The translations under genes and the position numbers were made by a program. Shown one piece after another: positions 10,401 through 25,090 of a DNA stretch of 64,000 nucleotides (positions within the stretch are counted from its first letter, which is position 1; each line of letters starts with the position of its first letter). The stretch covers positions 1-64,000 of the forward strand of contig WNNJ02000613.1 of the NCBI GenBank assembly GCA_012934845.2, read 5' to 3'. The stretch comes from Pomphorhynchus laevis. Lineage: Eukaryota > Acanthocephala > Palaeacanthocephala > Echinorhynchida > Pomphorhynchidae. The notes below the pieces were generated by a model. It did no database searches and was not told where the DNA came from. It saw only the letters and a list, made by a program, of their open reading frames with translations.

Positions 10401-13400
10401 CATTGTTATCATGCATGTTTTATGCAATCTAAATAAAACAAATGCCAGATTCTTAAAAAGGATAGACAAATTACACAATGTTGCATTTTAAAAACTCTTG
10501 ATATTAATAAAGATGGTGTTAAAATCAAGATTAAATTTTTCTTTTATTTTGCCGCTAAATTTAAGCGATTCATAAAACTGCGATTATTCAAAACTCAAAC
10601 AGACAGCTAAAACGTAATCAAAATGGCTCATACTACTGATGAGTTATTCTGATTATATTTGACGTCTAGAGGGACTGATAGTATGCTGATCGTTAGTGTT
10701 GACAAGTTTTTAACTAACATCAGCTTTCAACATATTGCCGTATTCTCTTCAAATCAATGAGCATGTTTATCATCCATGTTTAATGCAATCCTATGATAGT
10801 TATGCCAAATTCTTATACGTGAGGTAAAATGACACCACGTAGCAACATTCTAACGCCTTATATTAATTAAGACAATCTGGTAAGCAACTTTTATGTTTAC
10901 TACAATTTTGACGCTAAAATTAAGCGATTTATAGGAAATGGTATTTATAAAAGTCAAGCAGAGAGCCATATCGTCATCGAAATGATTCATACCACTGATT
11001 AAGCCTTCGGACATAATTAAAGTTTAGACGTTAAAATTGTATGCTGATCGTTGACTGTTTACGTTTTGATCTACATCAGCTTTCAACATTTTGACCTGTT
11101 TTAATCAAATGCTAGACTGTGATTATTATGTTTGTTTTTTTGTAATCTCTGTAATACATATGACAATCTTTTAGGTAACTTAAGGAATGACACCATGACG
11201 CCACAAATGAATTGACCTTTATGAATAGAGATGGTCTGAAAAGCAAGTTTTTGTTTACGAGTATTCATCAGTTCGAAATAAGCTATTTAGGGAAAATGCT
11301 ATTTTTTCAAACTTTTAGCCGGCAGCCGACATGTAATCGAGATGACTCATACTACAGATTAGTGCTTTTGTTCATTTTTTACGCTTAGAAGTAACAAATA
11401 GTAATCTGATCAATAAGGGCTAACAAGTTTTTGCCCGACAGCAGCTTTTGACCTGTTTCAATGAAATGCTGGACTTTTTTTATTATGATTGTTAAATGCA
11501 ATTTCACGATACACTTCATTGAGATGCATCATACTACATATGATTGCTTTTGTTTATCTTTGACGCTGAGAAATAACGAATAGTATTCTGATCGTTTTGC
11601 TAGACTAGTTATTACCTAAGAGCAGCTTTAAAAAATTGCCGTATTCCATTGAATTTATGACCATTGTAATCACGCATGTTTGATGCAATCTTAATTCGAC
11701 AATTGCCAAGGTTTTTTAAAAGATAATAAAATTGCAGAATAAAGAATCATTCAAACGACTGTGAAATATAAAAATGATCTATTTAGCCAGTTTTAAGTTT
11801 ACTACAAATTTGCCGCAAAAATTAAGCAATTTTTAGAAAATGGTATTGTTTAAAAGTCAAGCCCACAGCCGAAACGTCATCAAGTTAGCCTGTACAACAG
11901 AAAAGTTCTTCCGTTCATCTTTGACGTTTTAAAGTGATTAACAGTATGATGATCGTTAGTGTTGACCAGTAATTATGGGACAGCAGCTTTCAAAATATTG
12001 CCGTTTTTATTTAAATCCATGACCTTTTTTATGATTGTTTGATGCAATTAGAATGATAAACATGCCAAATTTATTTAAATAATAGAAACGAAAATCCTGC
12101 ATCATATAAACACTTGATATAAATAAAGATTGTTTAAAATGAGCAACCTTAAAGTTTACTATAATTTTGCGCTAAAATTAAACAATTTATAGAAAATGCT
12201 ATATTTTCAAAGACCAGGCAGACCTCAAAATATAAATTAAAATAACTCATAATACTGCTTTGTGCTTTCAGAAATCATGGAAGGTTAGACGTTACAAATA
12301 GTATGCTGATCGTTAACTGTGGACATTTTTACTAAACTGCAGCTTTTTCGATTTTGGCATATTTCAATGAAAATGCTAGACTGTTGTTTTTACGCTTGTT
12401 TAATCCAATCTAAATTATACATATGACAACCTCTTGAATATTTTAAACGAATGATCTTATGACGCAACAAATGAATTGACTAATATGAATGGAGATGTCT
12501 GATAAGCAAGTTTTTTGTTTACGAGAATTTAGCAGTTTGAATTGAGCTATTTAGAGAAAATGCTATTTTTCAAAAGTCAAGCAGGCAGCCGAAACCTCAT
12601 CGAGATAGCTCATACTACAGATGAGTGCTTTCGTTCATCTTTGACGTTAATTGGTAAAAACGTATTCTGATCGGTATGTGTTTAGCAGTTAACCGACATC
12701 AGCTTTCGACATATGCCGTATTCCATCGAAATATATGACCATTGTTATCATGCATGTTTTATGCAATCTAAATAAAACAAATGCCAGATTCTTAAAAAGG
12801 ATAAACAAATTACACAATGTCGCATTTTAAAAACTCTTGATATTAATAAAGATGGTCTTATAATCAAGATTAAATTTTTCTTTAATTTTGCCGCTAAATT
12901 TAAGCGATTCATAAAACTGCGATTATTCAAAACTCAAACAGACAGCTAAAACGTAATCAAGATGGCTCATACTACTGATGAGTTATTCTGATTATCTTTG
13001 ACGTCTAGGATGGACTGATAGTTTGCTGATCGTTAGTGTGGACAAGTTATTAACTAATATCAGCTTTCAACATATTACCGTATTCTCTTAAAATCAATGA
13101 GCATGTTTATCATGCATGTTATATGCAATCCTATAATAGTTATGCCAAATGTTTAAAGGGTGAGATAAAATGACACAATGAAGCATCATTATAACGCCTT
13201 ATATAAATAAAGACAATCTGGTAAGCAACTTTTATGTTTACTATAATTTTGACGCTAAAATTAAGCGATTTATAGGAAATGGTATTTTTAAAAGTCAAGC
13301 AGAGAGCCAAATCGTCATCGAAATGATTCATACCACTGATTTAGTCTTCGAACATAATTGAAGTTTAGACGTTAAAATTGTATGCGTATCTTTGACTGTT

Positions 13401-16400
13401 TACGTTTTTATCTACAACAGCTTTCAACATTTTCACCTGTTTTAATCATATGCTAGACTGTTGTTATTATGTTTGTTTTATGTAATCTCTGTAATACATA
13501 TGTCAATCTTTTAAGTAACTTAAAGAATGACACCATGACGCCCCAAATAAATTGACCTTTATGAATTGAGATGGTCTGATAAGCAAGTTTTTGTTTACGA
13601 GTATTCATCAGTTCGAATTAAGCTATTTAGGGAAAATGCTATATTTTCAAACTTTTAGCCGGCAGCCGACTTGTCATCGAGATGACTCATACTACAGATT
13701 AGTGCTTTTGTTCATTTTTTACGCTTAGAAGTAACAAATAGTAATCTGATCAATAAGGGCTAACAAGTTTTTGCCCGACAGCAGCTTTTGACCTGTTTCA
13801 ATGAAATGCTGGACTGTTTTTATTATGATTGTTAAATGCAATCTCGATGATACACGTCATTAAGATGCATCATACTACATATGATTGCTTTTGTTTATCT
13901 TTGACGCTGAGAAGTAACGAATAGTATTCTGATCGTTTTGGCTAGACTAGTTATTACCTGATAGCAGCTTTAAAAAATTGCCGTATTCCATTGAATTTAT
14001 GACCATTGTAATCATGCATGTTTGATGCAATCTTAATTTGACAATTGCCAAGGTATTTTGAAGGATAATAAAATTGCACAATAAAAGATCATTCAAACGA
14101 CTGAGATATATAAAAATGATCTAATTAGCCAGTTTTAAGTTTACTACAAATTTGCCGCAAAAATTTAGCAATTTTTAGAAAATGGTATTTTTTAAAAGTC
14201 AAGCCCACAGCCGAAACGTCATCAAGTTAGCCTGTACAACAGAAAAGTTCTTCCGTTCATCTTTGACGTTTTAAAGTGATTAATAGTATGATGATCGTTA
14301 GTGTTGACCAGTAATTATGGGACAGCAGCTTTCAAAATATTGCCGTACTCCATTAAAATCCATGACAATTGTTATCATGCTTGTTTGATGCAATTAGAAT
14401 GATACACATGCCAAATTCATTTGAATAATAAAAACGACACAATGCTGCATAATTTAAACACTTGATATAAATAAAGATAGTTTAAAAGGAGCGACCTTAA
14501 TTTTTACTATAATTTTGCGCTAAAATTAAACAATTTATAGAAAATGCTATATTTTCAAAGACCAGGCAGACCTCAAAATATAAATTAAAATAACTCATAA
14601 TACTGCTTAGTGCTTTCAGTAATCATGGAAGTTTAGGCGTTACAAATAGTATGCTGATCGTTAACTGTGGACATTTTTAATAAACAGCAGCTTTTAAGAT
14701 TTTGGCATATTTCAATGAAAATGCTAGAATGTTGTTATTACGCTTGTTTAATCCAATCTTAATGATACATATGACAACCTTTTGAATATATTTAACGAAT
14801 GATCTTATGACGCAACAAATGAATTGACTAATATGAATAGAGATGTCTGATAAGCAAGTTTTTTGTTTACGAGAATTTAGCAGTTTGAATGGTGCTATTT
14901 AGAGAAAATGCTATTTTTCAAAAGTCAAGCAGGCAGCCGAAAACCTCATCGAGATAGCTCATACTACAGATGAGTGATTTCGTTCATCTTTGACGTTTAT
15001 AAGTAAAATAGTATTTTGATCGGTATGTGTTTAGAAGTTAACCGACATCAGCTTTCGACATATGCCGTATTCCATCGAAATCTATGACCATTGTTATCAT
15101 GCATGTTTTATGCAATCTAAACAAAACAAATGCCAGATTCTTAAAAAGGATAAAAAATAACACAATGTCGCATTTTAAAAATTATTGATATTAATAAAGA
15201 TGGTCTTATAATCAAGATTTAATTTTTCTATAATTTTGCCAGCTAAATTTAAGCGATTTATAAAACTGCGATTATTCAAAACTCAAACAGACAGCTAAAA
15301 CGTAATCAAGATGGCTTATACTACTGATGAGTTATTCTGGCTATCTTTGACGTCTAGGAGGGACTAATAGTATGCTGATCGTTAGTGTTGACAAGTTTTT
15401 AACTAACATCAGCTTTCAACATATTGCCGTATTCTCTTAAAATCAATGAGCATGTTTATCATGCATGTTTGATGCAATCCAACTGATAGTTATGCCAAAT
15501 TCTTATAAGTGAGATAAAATGACACAATGAAGCATCATTATAACGCCTGATATAAATAAAGATAATCTGGTAAGCAACTTTTATGTTTACTATAATTTTG
15601 CCGCTAAAATTAAGCGATTTATAGGAAATGGTATTTTTAAAAGTCAAGCAGAGAGCCAAATCGTCATCGAGATGAATCATACCACTGATTTAGTCTTTGG
15701 ACAATATTGAAGTTTAGACGTTACAAATAGTATGCTGATCGTTGACTGTTAACGTTTTTATCTACAGCAGCTTTCAACATTTTTGACTTGTTTTAATCAA
15801 ATGCTAGACTGTTGTTATTATGTAATCTCTGTAATACATATGACAATCTTTTAAGTAACTTAAGGAATGACACCATGACGCCACAAATGAATTGACCTTT
15901 ATGAATAGAGATGGTCTGATAAGCAAGTTTTTGTTTACGAGTATTCATCAGTTCGAATTAAGCTATTTAGGGAAAATGCTATTTTTTCAAAATTTTAGCC
16001 GGCAGCCGACACGTCATCGAGATGACTCATACTACAGATTAGTGCTTTTGTTCATTTTTGACGCTTAGAAGTAACAAATAGTAATCTGATCAATAAAGGC
16101 TAACAAGTTTTTGCCCAACAGCAGCTTTTGACCTGTTTCAATGAAATGCTGGACTGTTTTTATTATGATTGTTTAATGCAATCTCACGATACACTTCATC
16201 GAGATGCATCATACTACATATGATTGCTTTTGTTTATCTTTGACGCTTAGAAGTAACGAATAGTATTCTTATCTTTTTGGTAGACTAGTTATTACCTGAT
16301 AGCAGCTTTAAAAAATTGCCGTATTCCATTGAATTTATGACCATTGTAATCATGCATGTTTGATGCAATCTTAATTTGACAACTGCCAAGGTATTTTGAA

Positions 16401-19400
16401 GGATAAGAAAATTGCACAATAAAGGATCATTCAAACGACTGAGAAATATAAAAATGATCTAATTAGCCAGTTTTAAGTTTACTACAAATTTGCCGCAAAA
16501 ATTTAGCAATTTTTAGAAAATGGTATTTTTTAAAAGTCAAGCCCACAGCCGAAACGTCATCAAGTTAGCCTGTACAACAGAAAAGTTCTTCCGTTCATCT
16601 TTGACGTTTTAAAGTGATTAATAGTATGATGATCGTTAGTGTTGACCAGTAATTATGGGACAGCAGCTTTCAAAATATTGCCGTACTCCATTAAAATCCA
16701 TGACCATTGTTATCATGCTTGTTTGATGCAATTAGAATGATACACATGCCAAATTCATTTGAATAATAAAAACGACACAATGCTGCATAATTTAAACACT
16801 TGATATAAATAAAGATAGTTTAAAAGGAGCAACCTTTAAGTTTACTATAATTTTGCGCTAAAATTAAACAATTTATAGAAAATGCTATATTTTCAAAGAC
16901 CAGGCAGACCTCAAAATATAAATTAAAATAACTCATAATACTGCTTAGTGCTTTCAGTAATCATGGAAGTTTAGACGTTACAAATAGTATGCTGATCGTT
17001 AACTGTGGACATTTTTAATAAACAGCAGCTTTTAAGATTTTGGCATATTTCAATGAAAATGCTAGACTGTTGTTATTACGCTTGTTTAATCCAATCTTAA
17101 TGATACATATGACAACCTTTTGAATATATTTAACGAATGATCTTATGACGCAACAAATGAATTGACTAATATGAATAGAGATGTCTGATAAGCAAGTTTT
17201 TTGTTTACGAGAATTTAGCAGTTTGAATTGAGCTATTTAGAGAAAATGCTATTTTTCAAAAGTCAAGCAGGCAGCCGAAAACCTCATCGAGATAGCTCAT
17301 ACTACAGATGAGTGCTTTCGTTCATCTTTGACGTTTAATAAGTAAAATAGTATTCTGATCGGTATGTGTTTTACAGTTAACCGACATCAGCTTTCGACAT
17401 ATGCCGTATTCCATCGAAATCTATGACCATTGTTATCATGCATGTTTTATGCAATCTAAACAAAACAAATGCCAGATTCTTAAAAAGGATAAAAAATAAC
17501 ACAATGTCGCATTTTAAAAACTCTTGATATTAATAAAGATGGTCTTATAATCAAGATTTAATTTTTCTATAATTTTGCCGCTAAATTTAAGCGATTTATA
17601 AAACTGCGATTATTCAAAACTCAAACAGACAGCTAAAACGTAATCAAGATGGCTCATACTACTGATGAGTTATTCTGGTTATCTTTGACGTCTAGGAGGG
17701 ACTAATAGTATGCTGATCGTTAGTGTTGACAAGTTATTAACTAACATCAGCTTTCAACATATTGCCGTATTCTCTTAAAATCAATGAGCATGTTTATCAT
17801 GCATGTTTGATGCAATCCTACTGATAGTTATGCCAAATTCTTATAAGTGAGATAAAATGACACAATGAAGCATCATTATAACGCCTGATATAAATAAAGA
17901 TAATCTGGTAAGCAACTTTTATGTTTACTATAATTTTGCCGCTAAAATTAAGCGATTTATAGGAAATGGTATTTTTAAAAGTCAAGCAGAGAGCCAAATC
18001 GTCATCGAGATGAATCATACCACTGATTTAGTCTTTGGACAATATTGAAGTTTAGACGTTACAAATAGTATGCTGATCGTTGACTGTTAACGTTTTTATC
18101 TACAGCAGCTTTCAACATTTTTGACTTGTTTTAATCAAATGCTAGACTGTTGTTATTATGTTTGTTTTATGTAATCTCTGTAATACATATGACAATCTTT
18201 TAAGTAACTTAAGGAATGACACCATGACGCCACAAATGAATTGACCTTTATGAATAGAGATGGTCTGATAAGCAAGTTTTTGTTTACGAGTATTCATCAG
18301 TTCGAATTAAGCTATTTAGGGAAAATGCTATTTTTTCAAAATTTTAGCCGGCAGCCGACACGTCATCGAGATGACTCATACTACAGATTAGTGCTTTTGT
18401 TCATTTTTGACGCTTAGAAGTAACAAATAGTAATCTGATCAATAAGGGCTAACAAGTTTTTGCCCAACAGCAGCTTTTGACCTGTTTCAATGAAATGCTG
18501 GACTGTTTTTATTATGATTGTTTAATGCAATCTCACGATACACTTCATCGAGATGCATCATACTACATATGATTGCTTTTGTTTATCTTTGACGCTTAGA
18601 AGTAACGAATAGTATTCTTATCTTTTTGGTAGACTAGTTATTACCTGATAGCAGCTTTAAAAAATTGCCGTATTCCATTGAATTTATGACCATTGTAATC
18701 ATGCATGTTTGATGCAATCTTAATTTGACAACTGCCAAGGTATTTTGAAGGATAAGAAAATTGCACAATAAAGGATCATTCAAACGACTGAGAAATATAA
18801 AAATGATCTAATTAGCCAGTTTTAAGTTTACTACAAATTTGCCGCAAAAATTTAGCAATTTTTAGAAAATGGTATTTTTTAAAAGTCAAGCCCACAGCCG
18901 AAACGTCATCAAGTTAGCCTGTACAACAGAAAAGTTCTTCCGTTCATCTTTGACGTTTTAAAGTGATTAATAGTATGATGATCGTTAGTGTTGACCAGTA
19001 ATTATGGGACAGCAGCTTTCAAAATATTGCCGTACTCCATTAAAATCCATGACCATTGTTATCATGCTTGTTTGATGCAATTAGAATGATACACATGCCA
19101 AATTCATTTGAATAATAAAAACGACACAATGCTGCATAATTTAAACACTTGATATAAATAAAGATAGTTTAAAAGGAGCAACCTTAAAGTTTACTATAAT
19201 TTTGCGCTAAAATTAAACAATTTATAGAAAATGCTATATTTTCAAAGACCGGGCAGACCTCAAAATATAAATTCAAAAATAACTCATAATACTGCTTAGT
19301 GCTTTCAGTAATCATGGAAGTTTAGGCGTTACAAATAGTATGCTGATCGTTAACTGTGGACATTTTTAATAAACAGCAGCTTTTAAGATTTTGGCATATT

Positions 19401-22400
19401 TCAATGAAAATGCTAGAATGTTGTTATTACGCTTGTTTAATCCAATCTTAATGATACATATGACAACCTTTTGAATATATTTAACGAATGATCTTATGAC
19501 GCAACAAATGAATTGACTAATATGAATAGAGATGTCTGATAAGCAAGTTTTTTGTTTACGAGAATTTAGCAGTTTGAATGGTGCTATTTAGAGAAAATGC
19601 TATTTTTCAAAAGTCAAGCAGGCAGCCGAAAACCTCATCGAGATAGCTCATACTACAGATGAGTGCTTTCGTTCATCTTTGACGTTTATAAGTAAAATAG
19701 TATTTTGATTGGTATGTGTTTAGAAGTTAACCGACATCAGCTTTCGACATATGCCGTATTCCATCGAAATCTATGACCATTGTTATCATGCATGTTTTAT
19801 GCAATCTAAACAAAACAAATGCCAGATTCTTAAAAAGGATAAAAAATAACACAATGTCGCATTTTAAAAATTATTGATATTAATAAAGATGGTCTTATAA
19901 TCAAGATTTAATTTTTCTATAATTTTGCCGCTAAATTTAAGCGATTTATAAAACTGCGATTATTCAAAACTCAAACAGACAGCTAAAACGTAATCAAGAT
20001 GGATCATACTACTGATGAGTTATTCTGGCTATCTTTGACGTCTAGGAGGGACTAATAGTATGCTGATCGTTAGTGTTGACAAGTTTCTAACTAACATCAG
20101 CTTTCAACATATTGCCGTATTCTCTTAAAATCAATGAGCATGTTTATCATGCATGTTTGATGCAATCCAACTGATAGTTATGCCAAATTCTTATAAGTGA
20201 GATAAAATGACACAATGAAGCATCATTATAACGCCTGATATAAATAAAGATAATCTGGTAAGCAACTTTTATGTTTACTATAATTTTGCCGCTAAAATTA
20301 AGCGATTTATAGGAAATGGTATTTTTAAAAGTCAAGCAGAGAGCCAAATCGTCATCGAGATGAATCATACCACTGATTTAGTCTTTGGACAATATTGAAG
20401 TTTAGACGTTACAAATAGTATGCTGATCGTTGACTGTTAACGTTTTTATCTACAGCAGCTTTCAACATTTTTGACTTGTTTTAATCAAATGCTAGACTGT
20501 TGTTATTATGTAATGTCTGTAATACATATGACAATCTTTTAAGTAACTTAAGGAATGACACCATGACGCCACAAATGAATTGACCTTTATGAATAGAGAT
20601 GGTCTGATAAGCAAGTTTTTGTTTACGAGTATTCATCAGTTCGAATTAAGCTATTTAGGGAAAATGCTATTTTTTCAAAATTTTAGCCGGCAGCCGACAC
20701 GTCATCGAGATGACTCATACTACAGATTAGTGCTTTTGTTCATTTTTGACGCTTAGAAGTAACAAATAGTAATCTGATCAATAAAGGCTAACAAGTTTTT
20801 GCCCAACAGCAGCTTTTGACCTGTTTCAATGAAATGCTGGACTGTTTTTATTATGATTGTTTAATGCAATCTCACGATACACTTCATCGAGATGCATCAT
20901 ACTACATATGATTGCTTTTGTTTATCTTTGACGCTTAGAAGTAACGAATAGTATTCTTATCTTTTTGGTAGACTAGTTATTACCTGATAGCAGCTTTAAA
21001 AAATTGCCGTATTCCATTGAATTTATGACCATTGTAATCATGCATGTTTGATGCAATCTTAATTTGACAACTGCCAAGGTATTTTGAAGGATAAGAAAAT
21101 TGCACAATAAAGGATCATTCAAACGACTGAGAAATATAAAAATGATCTAATTAGCCAGTTTTAAGTTTACTACAATTTTGACGCAAAAATTTAGCAATTT
21201 TTAGAAAATGGTATTTTCTAAAAGTCAAGCCCACAGCCGAAAAGTCATCAAGTTAGCCTGTACAACAGAAAAGTTCTTCCGTTCATCTTTGACGTTTTAA
21301 AGTGATTAATAGTATGATGATCGTTAGTGTTGACCAGTAATTATGGGACAGCAGCTTTCAAAATATTGCCGTACTCCATTAAAATCCATGAATATTGTTA
21401 TCATGCTTGTTTGATGCAATTAGAATGATACACATGCCAAATTCATTTGAATAATAAAAACGACACAATGCTGCATAATTTAAACACTTGATATAAATAA
21501 AGACAGTTTAAAAGGAGCAAACATTAAGTTTACAATAATTTTGCGCTAAAATTAAACAATTTATAGAAAATGCTATATTTTCAAAGACCGGGCAGACCTC
21601 AAAATATAAATTCAAAAATAACTCATAATACTGCTTAGTGCTTTCAGTAATCATGGAAGTTTAGGCGTTACAAATAGTATGCTGATCGTTAACTGTGGAC
21701 ATTTTTAATAAACAGCAGCTTTTAAGATTTTGGCATATTTCAATGAAAATGCTAGAATGTTGTTATTACGCTTGTTTAATCCAATCTTAATGATGCATAT
21801 GACAACCTTTTGAATATATTTAACGAATGATCTTATGACGCAACAAATGAATTGACTAATATGAATAGAGATGTCTGATAAGCAAGTTTTTTGTTTACGA
21901 GAATTTAGCAGTTTGAATGGTGCTATTTAGAGAAAATGCTATTTTTCAAAAGTCAAGCAGGCAGCCGAAAACCTCATCGAGATAGCTCATACTACAGATG
22001 AGTGCTTTCGTTCATCTTTGACGTTTATAAGTAAAATAGTATTTTGATCGGTATGTGTTTAGAAGTTAACCGACATCAGCTTTCGACATATGCCGTATTC
22101 CATCGAAATCTATGACCATTGTTATCATGCATGTTTTATGCAATCTTAATAAAACAAATGCCAGATTATTAAAAAGAATAAAAAATAACACAATGTCGCA
22201 TTTTAAAAATTATTGATATTAATAAAGATTGTCTTATAATCAAGATTTAATTTTTCTATTATTTTGCCGCTTAATTTAAGCGATTTATAAAACTGCGATT
22301 ATTCAAAACTCAAACAGACAGCTAAAACGTAATCAAGATGGATCATACTACTGATGAGTTATTCTGGTTATCTTTGACGTCTAGGAGGGACTAATAGTAT

Positions 22401-23299
22401 GCTGATCGTTAGTGTTGACAAGTTTTTAACTAACATCAGCTTTCAACATATTGCCGTATTCTCTTAAAATCAATGAGCATGTTTATCATGCATGTTTGAT
22501 GCAATCCAACTGATAGTTATGCCAAATTCTTATAAGTGAGATAAAATGACACAATGAAGCATCATTATAACGCCTGATATAAATAAAGATAATCTGGTAA
22601 GCAACTTTTATGTTTACTATAATTTTGCCGCTAAAATTAAGCGATTTATAGGAAATGGTATTTTTAAAAGTCAAGCAGAGAGCCAAATCGTCATCGAGAT
22701 GAATCATACCACTGATTTAGTCTTTGGACAATATTGAAGTTTAGACGTTACAAATAGTATGCTGATCGTTGACTGTTAACGTTTTTATCTACAGCAGCTT
22801 TCAACATTTTTGACTTGTTTTAATCAAATGCTAGACTGTTGTTATTATGTAATGTCTGTAATACATATGACAATCTTTTAAGTAACTTAAGGAATGACAC
22901 CATGACGCCACAAATGAATTGACCTTTATGAATAGAGATGGTCTGATAAGCAAGTTTTTGTTTACGAGTATTCATCAGTTCGAATTAAGCTATTTAGGGA
23001 AAATGCTATTTTTTCAAAATTTTAGCCGGCAGCCGACACGTCATCGAGATGACTCATACTACAGATTAGTGCTTTTGTTCATTTTTGACGCTTAGAAGTA
23101 ACAAATAGTAATCTGATCAATAAGGCTAACAAGTTTTTGCCCGACAGCAGCTTTTGACCTGTTTCAATGAAATGCTGGACTGTTTTTATTATGATTGTTT
23201 AATGCAATTTTACGATAAACTTCATCGAGATGCATCATACTACATATGATTGCTTATGTTTATCTTTGACGCTGAGAAATAACGAATAGTATTCTGATC

Positions 23300-25090
23300 G
23301 TTTTGGTAGACTAGTTATTATCATGACAGCAGCTTTAATAAATTGCCGTATTCAATTGAATTTATGACTATTGTAATCATGCATGTTTGATGCAATCTTA
23401 ATTTGACAACTGCTAAGGTATTTTGAAGAATAAGAAAATTGCACAATAAAGGATCATTTAAACGACTGAGATATATAAAAATGATCTAATTAGCCAGTTT
23501 TAAGTTTACTACAATTTTAACGCAAAAATTTAGCAATTTTTAGAAAATGGTATTTTCTAAAAGACAAGCCCACAGCCGAAAAGTCATCAAGTTAGCCTGT
23601 ACAACAGAAAAGTTCTTCCGTTCATCTTTAACGTTTAAAAGTGATTAATAGTATGATGATCGTTAGTGTTGACCAGTAATTATGGGACAGCAGCTTTCAA
23701 AATATTGCCGTACTCCATTAAAATCTATGACAATTGTTATCATGCTTGTTTGATGCAATTAGAATGATGCCAAATTGATTTGAATAATAAAAACGACACA
23801 ATGCTGCATAATTTAAACACGTGATATAAATAAAGTCAGTTTAAAAGGAGCAAACATTAAGTTTACAATAATTTTGCGCTAAAATTAAACAATTTATAAA
23901 AAATGCTATATTTTCAAAGACCGGGCAGACCTAAAATATAAATTAAAATAACTCATAATACTGCTTAGTGCTTTCAGAAATGATGGAAGTTTAGGCGTTA
24001 CAAATAGTATGCTGATCGTTAACTGTGGACATTTTTAATAAACAGCAGCTTTTAAGATTTTGGCATATTTCAATGAAAATGCTAGAATGTTGTAATTACG
24101 CATGTTTAATTTGATCTTAATGATGCATATGACAACCTTTTGAATATATTTTTTACGAATGATCTTATGACGCAACAAATAAATTGACTAATATGAATAG
24201 AGATGTCTGATAAGCAAGTTTTTTGTTTACGAGAATTTAGCAGTTTGAATTGTGCTTTTTAGATAAAATGCTATTTTTCAAAAGTCAAGCAGGCAGCCAA
24301 AAACCTCATCGAGATAGCTCATACTACAGTTGAGTGCTTTCGTTTATCTTTTACGTTTATAAGTAAAATAGTATTTTGATCGGTATGAGTTTAGAAGTTA
24401 ACCGACATCAGATTCGACATATGCCGTATTCCTCGAAATCTATGACCATTGTTATCATGCATGTTTGATGCAATCTTAATTTGACAACTGCCAAGGTATT
24501 TTGAAGTATGAGAAAATTGCACAATAAAGGATCATTCAAACGACTGAGATATATACAAATGATCTAATTAGCCAGTTTTAAGTTTACTACAAATTTGCCG
24601 CAAAAATTTAGCAATTTTTAGAAAATGGTATTTTTTAAAATTCAAGCCCACAGCCGAAACGTCATCAAGTTAGACTACAACAAAATAGTTCTTCCGTTCA
24701 TCTTTGACGTTTAAAAGTGATTAATAGTATGATGATCGTTAGTGTTGACCAGTAATTATGGGACAGCAGCTTTCAAAATATCGCCGTTCTCCATTAAAAT
24801 CCATGACTATTGTTATAATGCTTGTTTGATGCAATTAGAATGATACACATGCCAAATGCAGTTGAATAATAAAAACGAAACAATGCTGCATAAATTAAAC
24901 ACTTGATATAAATAAAGATAGTTTAAAAGGAGCAGCCTTTAAGTTTACTATAATTTTGCGCTAAAATTAAACAATTTATAGAAAATGCTATATTTTCAAA
25001 GACCGGGCAGACCTCAAAATATAAATTAAAATAATTTATTATACTGCTTAGTGCTTTTAGTAATCATGGAAGTTTAGGCGTTACAAATAG
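23300..25090. repeat. Rearranged HOR unit with three extra monomers
   Basis: The interval between successive C-D landmarks here is about 3.41 kb instead of 2.34 kb. At about 24450-24470, monomer B (gaaatctatgaccattgtta...) passes directly into monomer F sequence (gatgcaatcttaatttgaca...), skipping C, D, E and the start of F. The array then continues through G and a second A and B. This is a recombinant monomer made by unequal exchange between B and F. The block is also more diverged than its neighbours. Confidence 0.8.

Noticed and set aside
15320-15345. ctgatgag in monomer C as a hammerhead ribozyme core, as in some worm satellites
   Set aside because: No stem II followed by GAAA lies downstream within reach, and the sister monomers have changed the word.
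15459-15680. Minus-strand ORF of 60-73 codons repeated in each HOR unit (MIHLDDDLALCL type)
   Set aside because: It follows the monomer D sequence and keeps its reading frame only because the units are nearly identical. No domain, no leader, and it is truncated or altered in diverged units.
16020-16032. TGACTCA (AP-1-like) word in monomer E as a regulatory site
   Set aside because: A 7-bp match in a satellite is weak. It is kept only in part of the monomers and has no promoter context.
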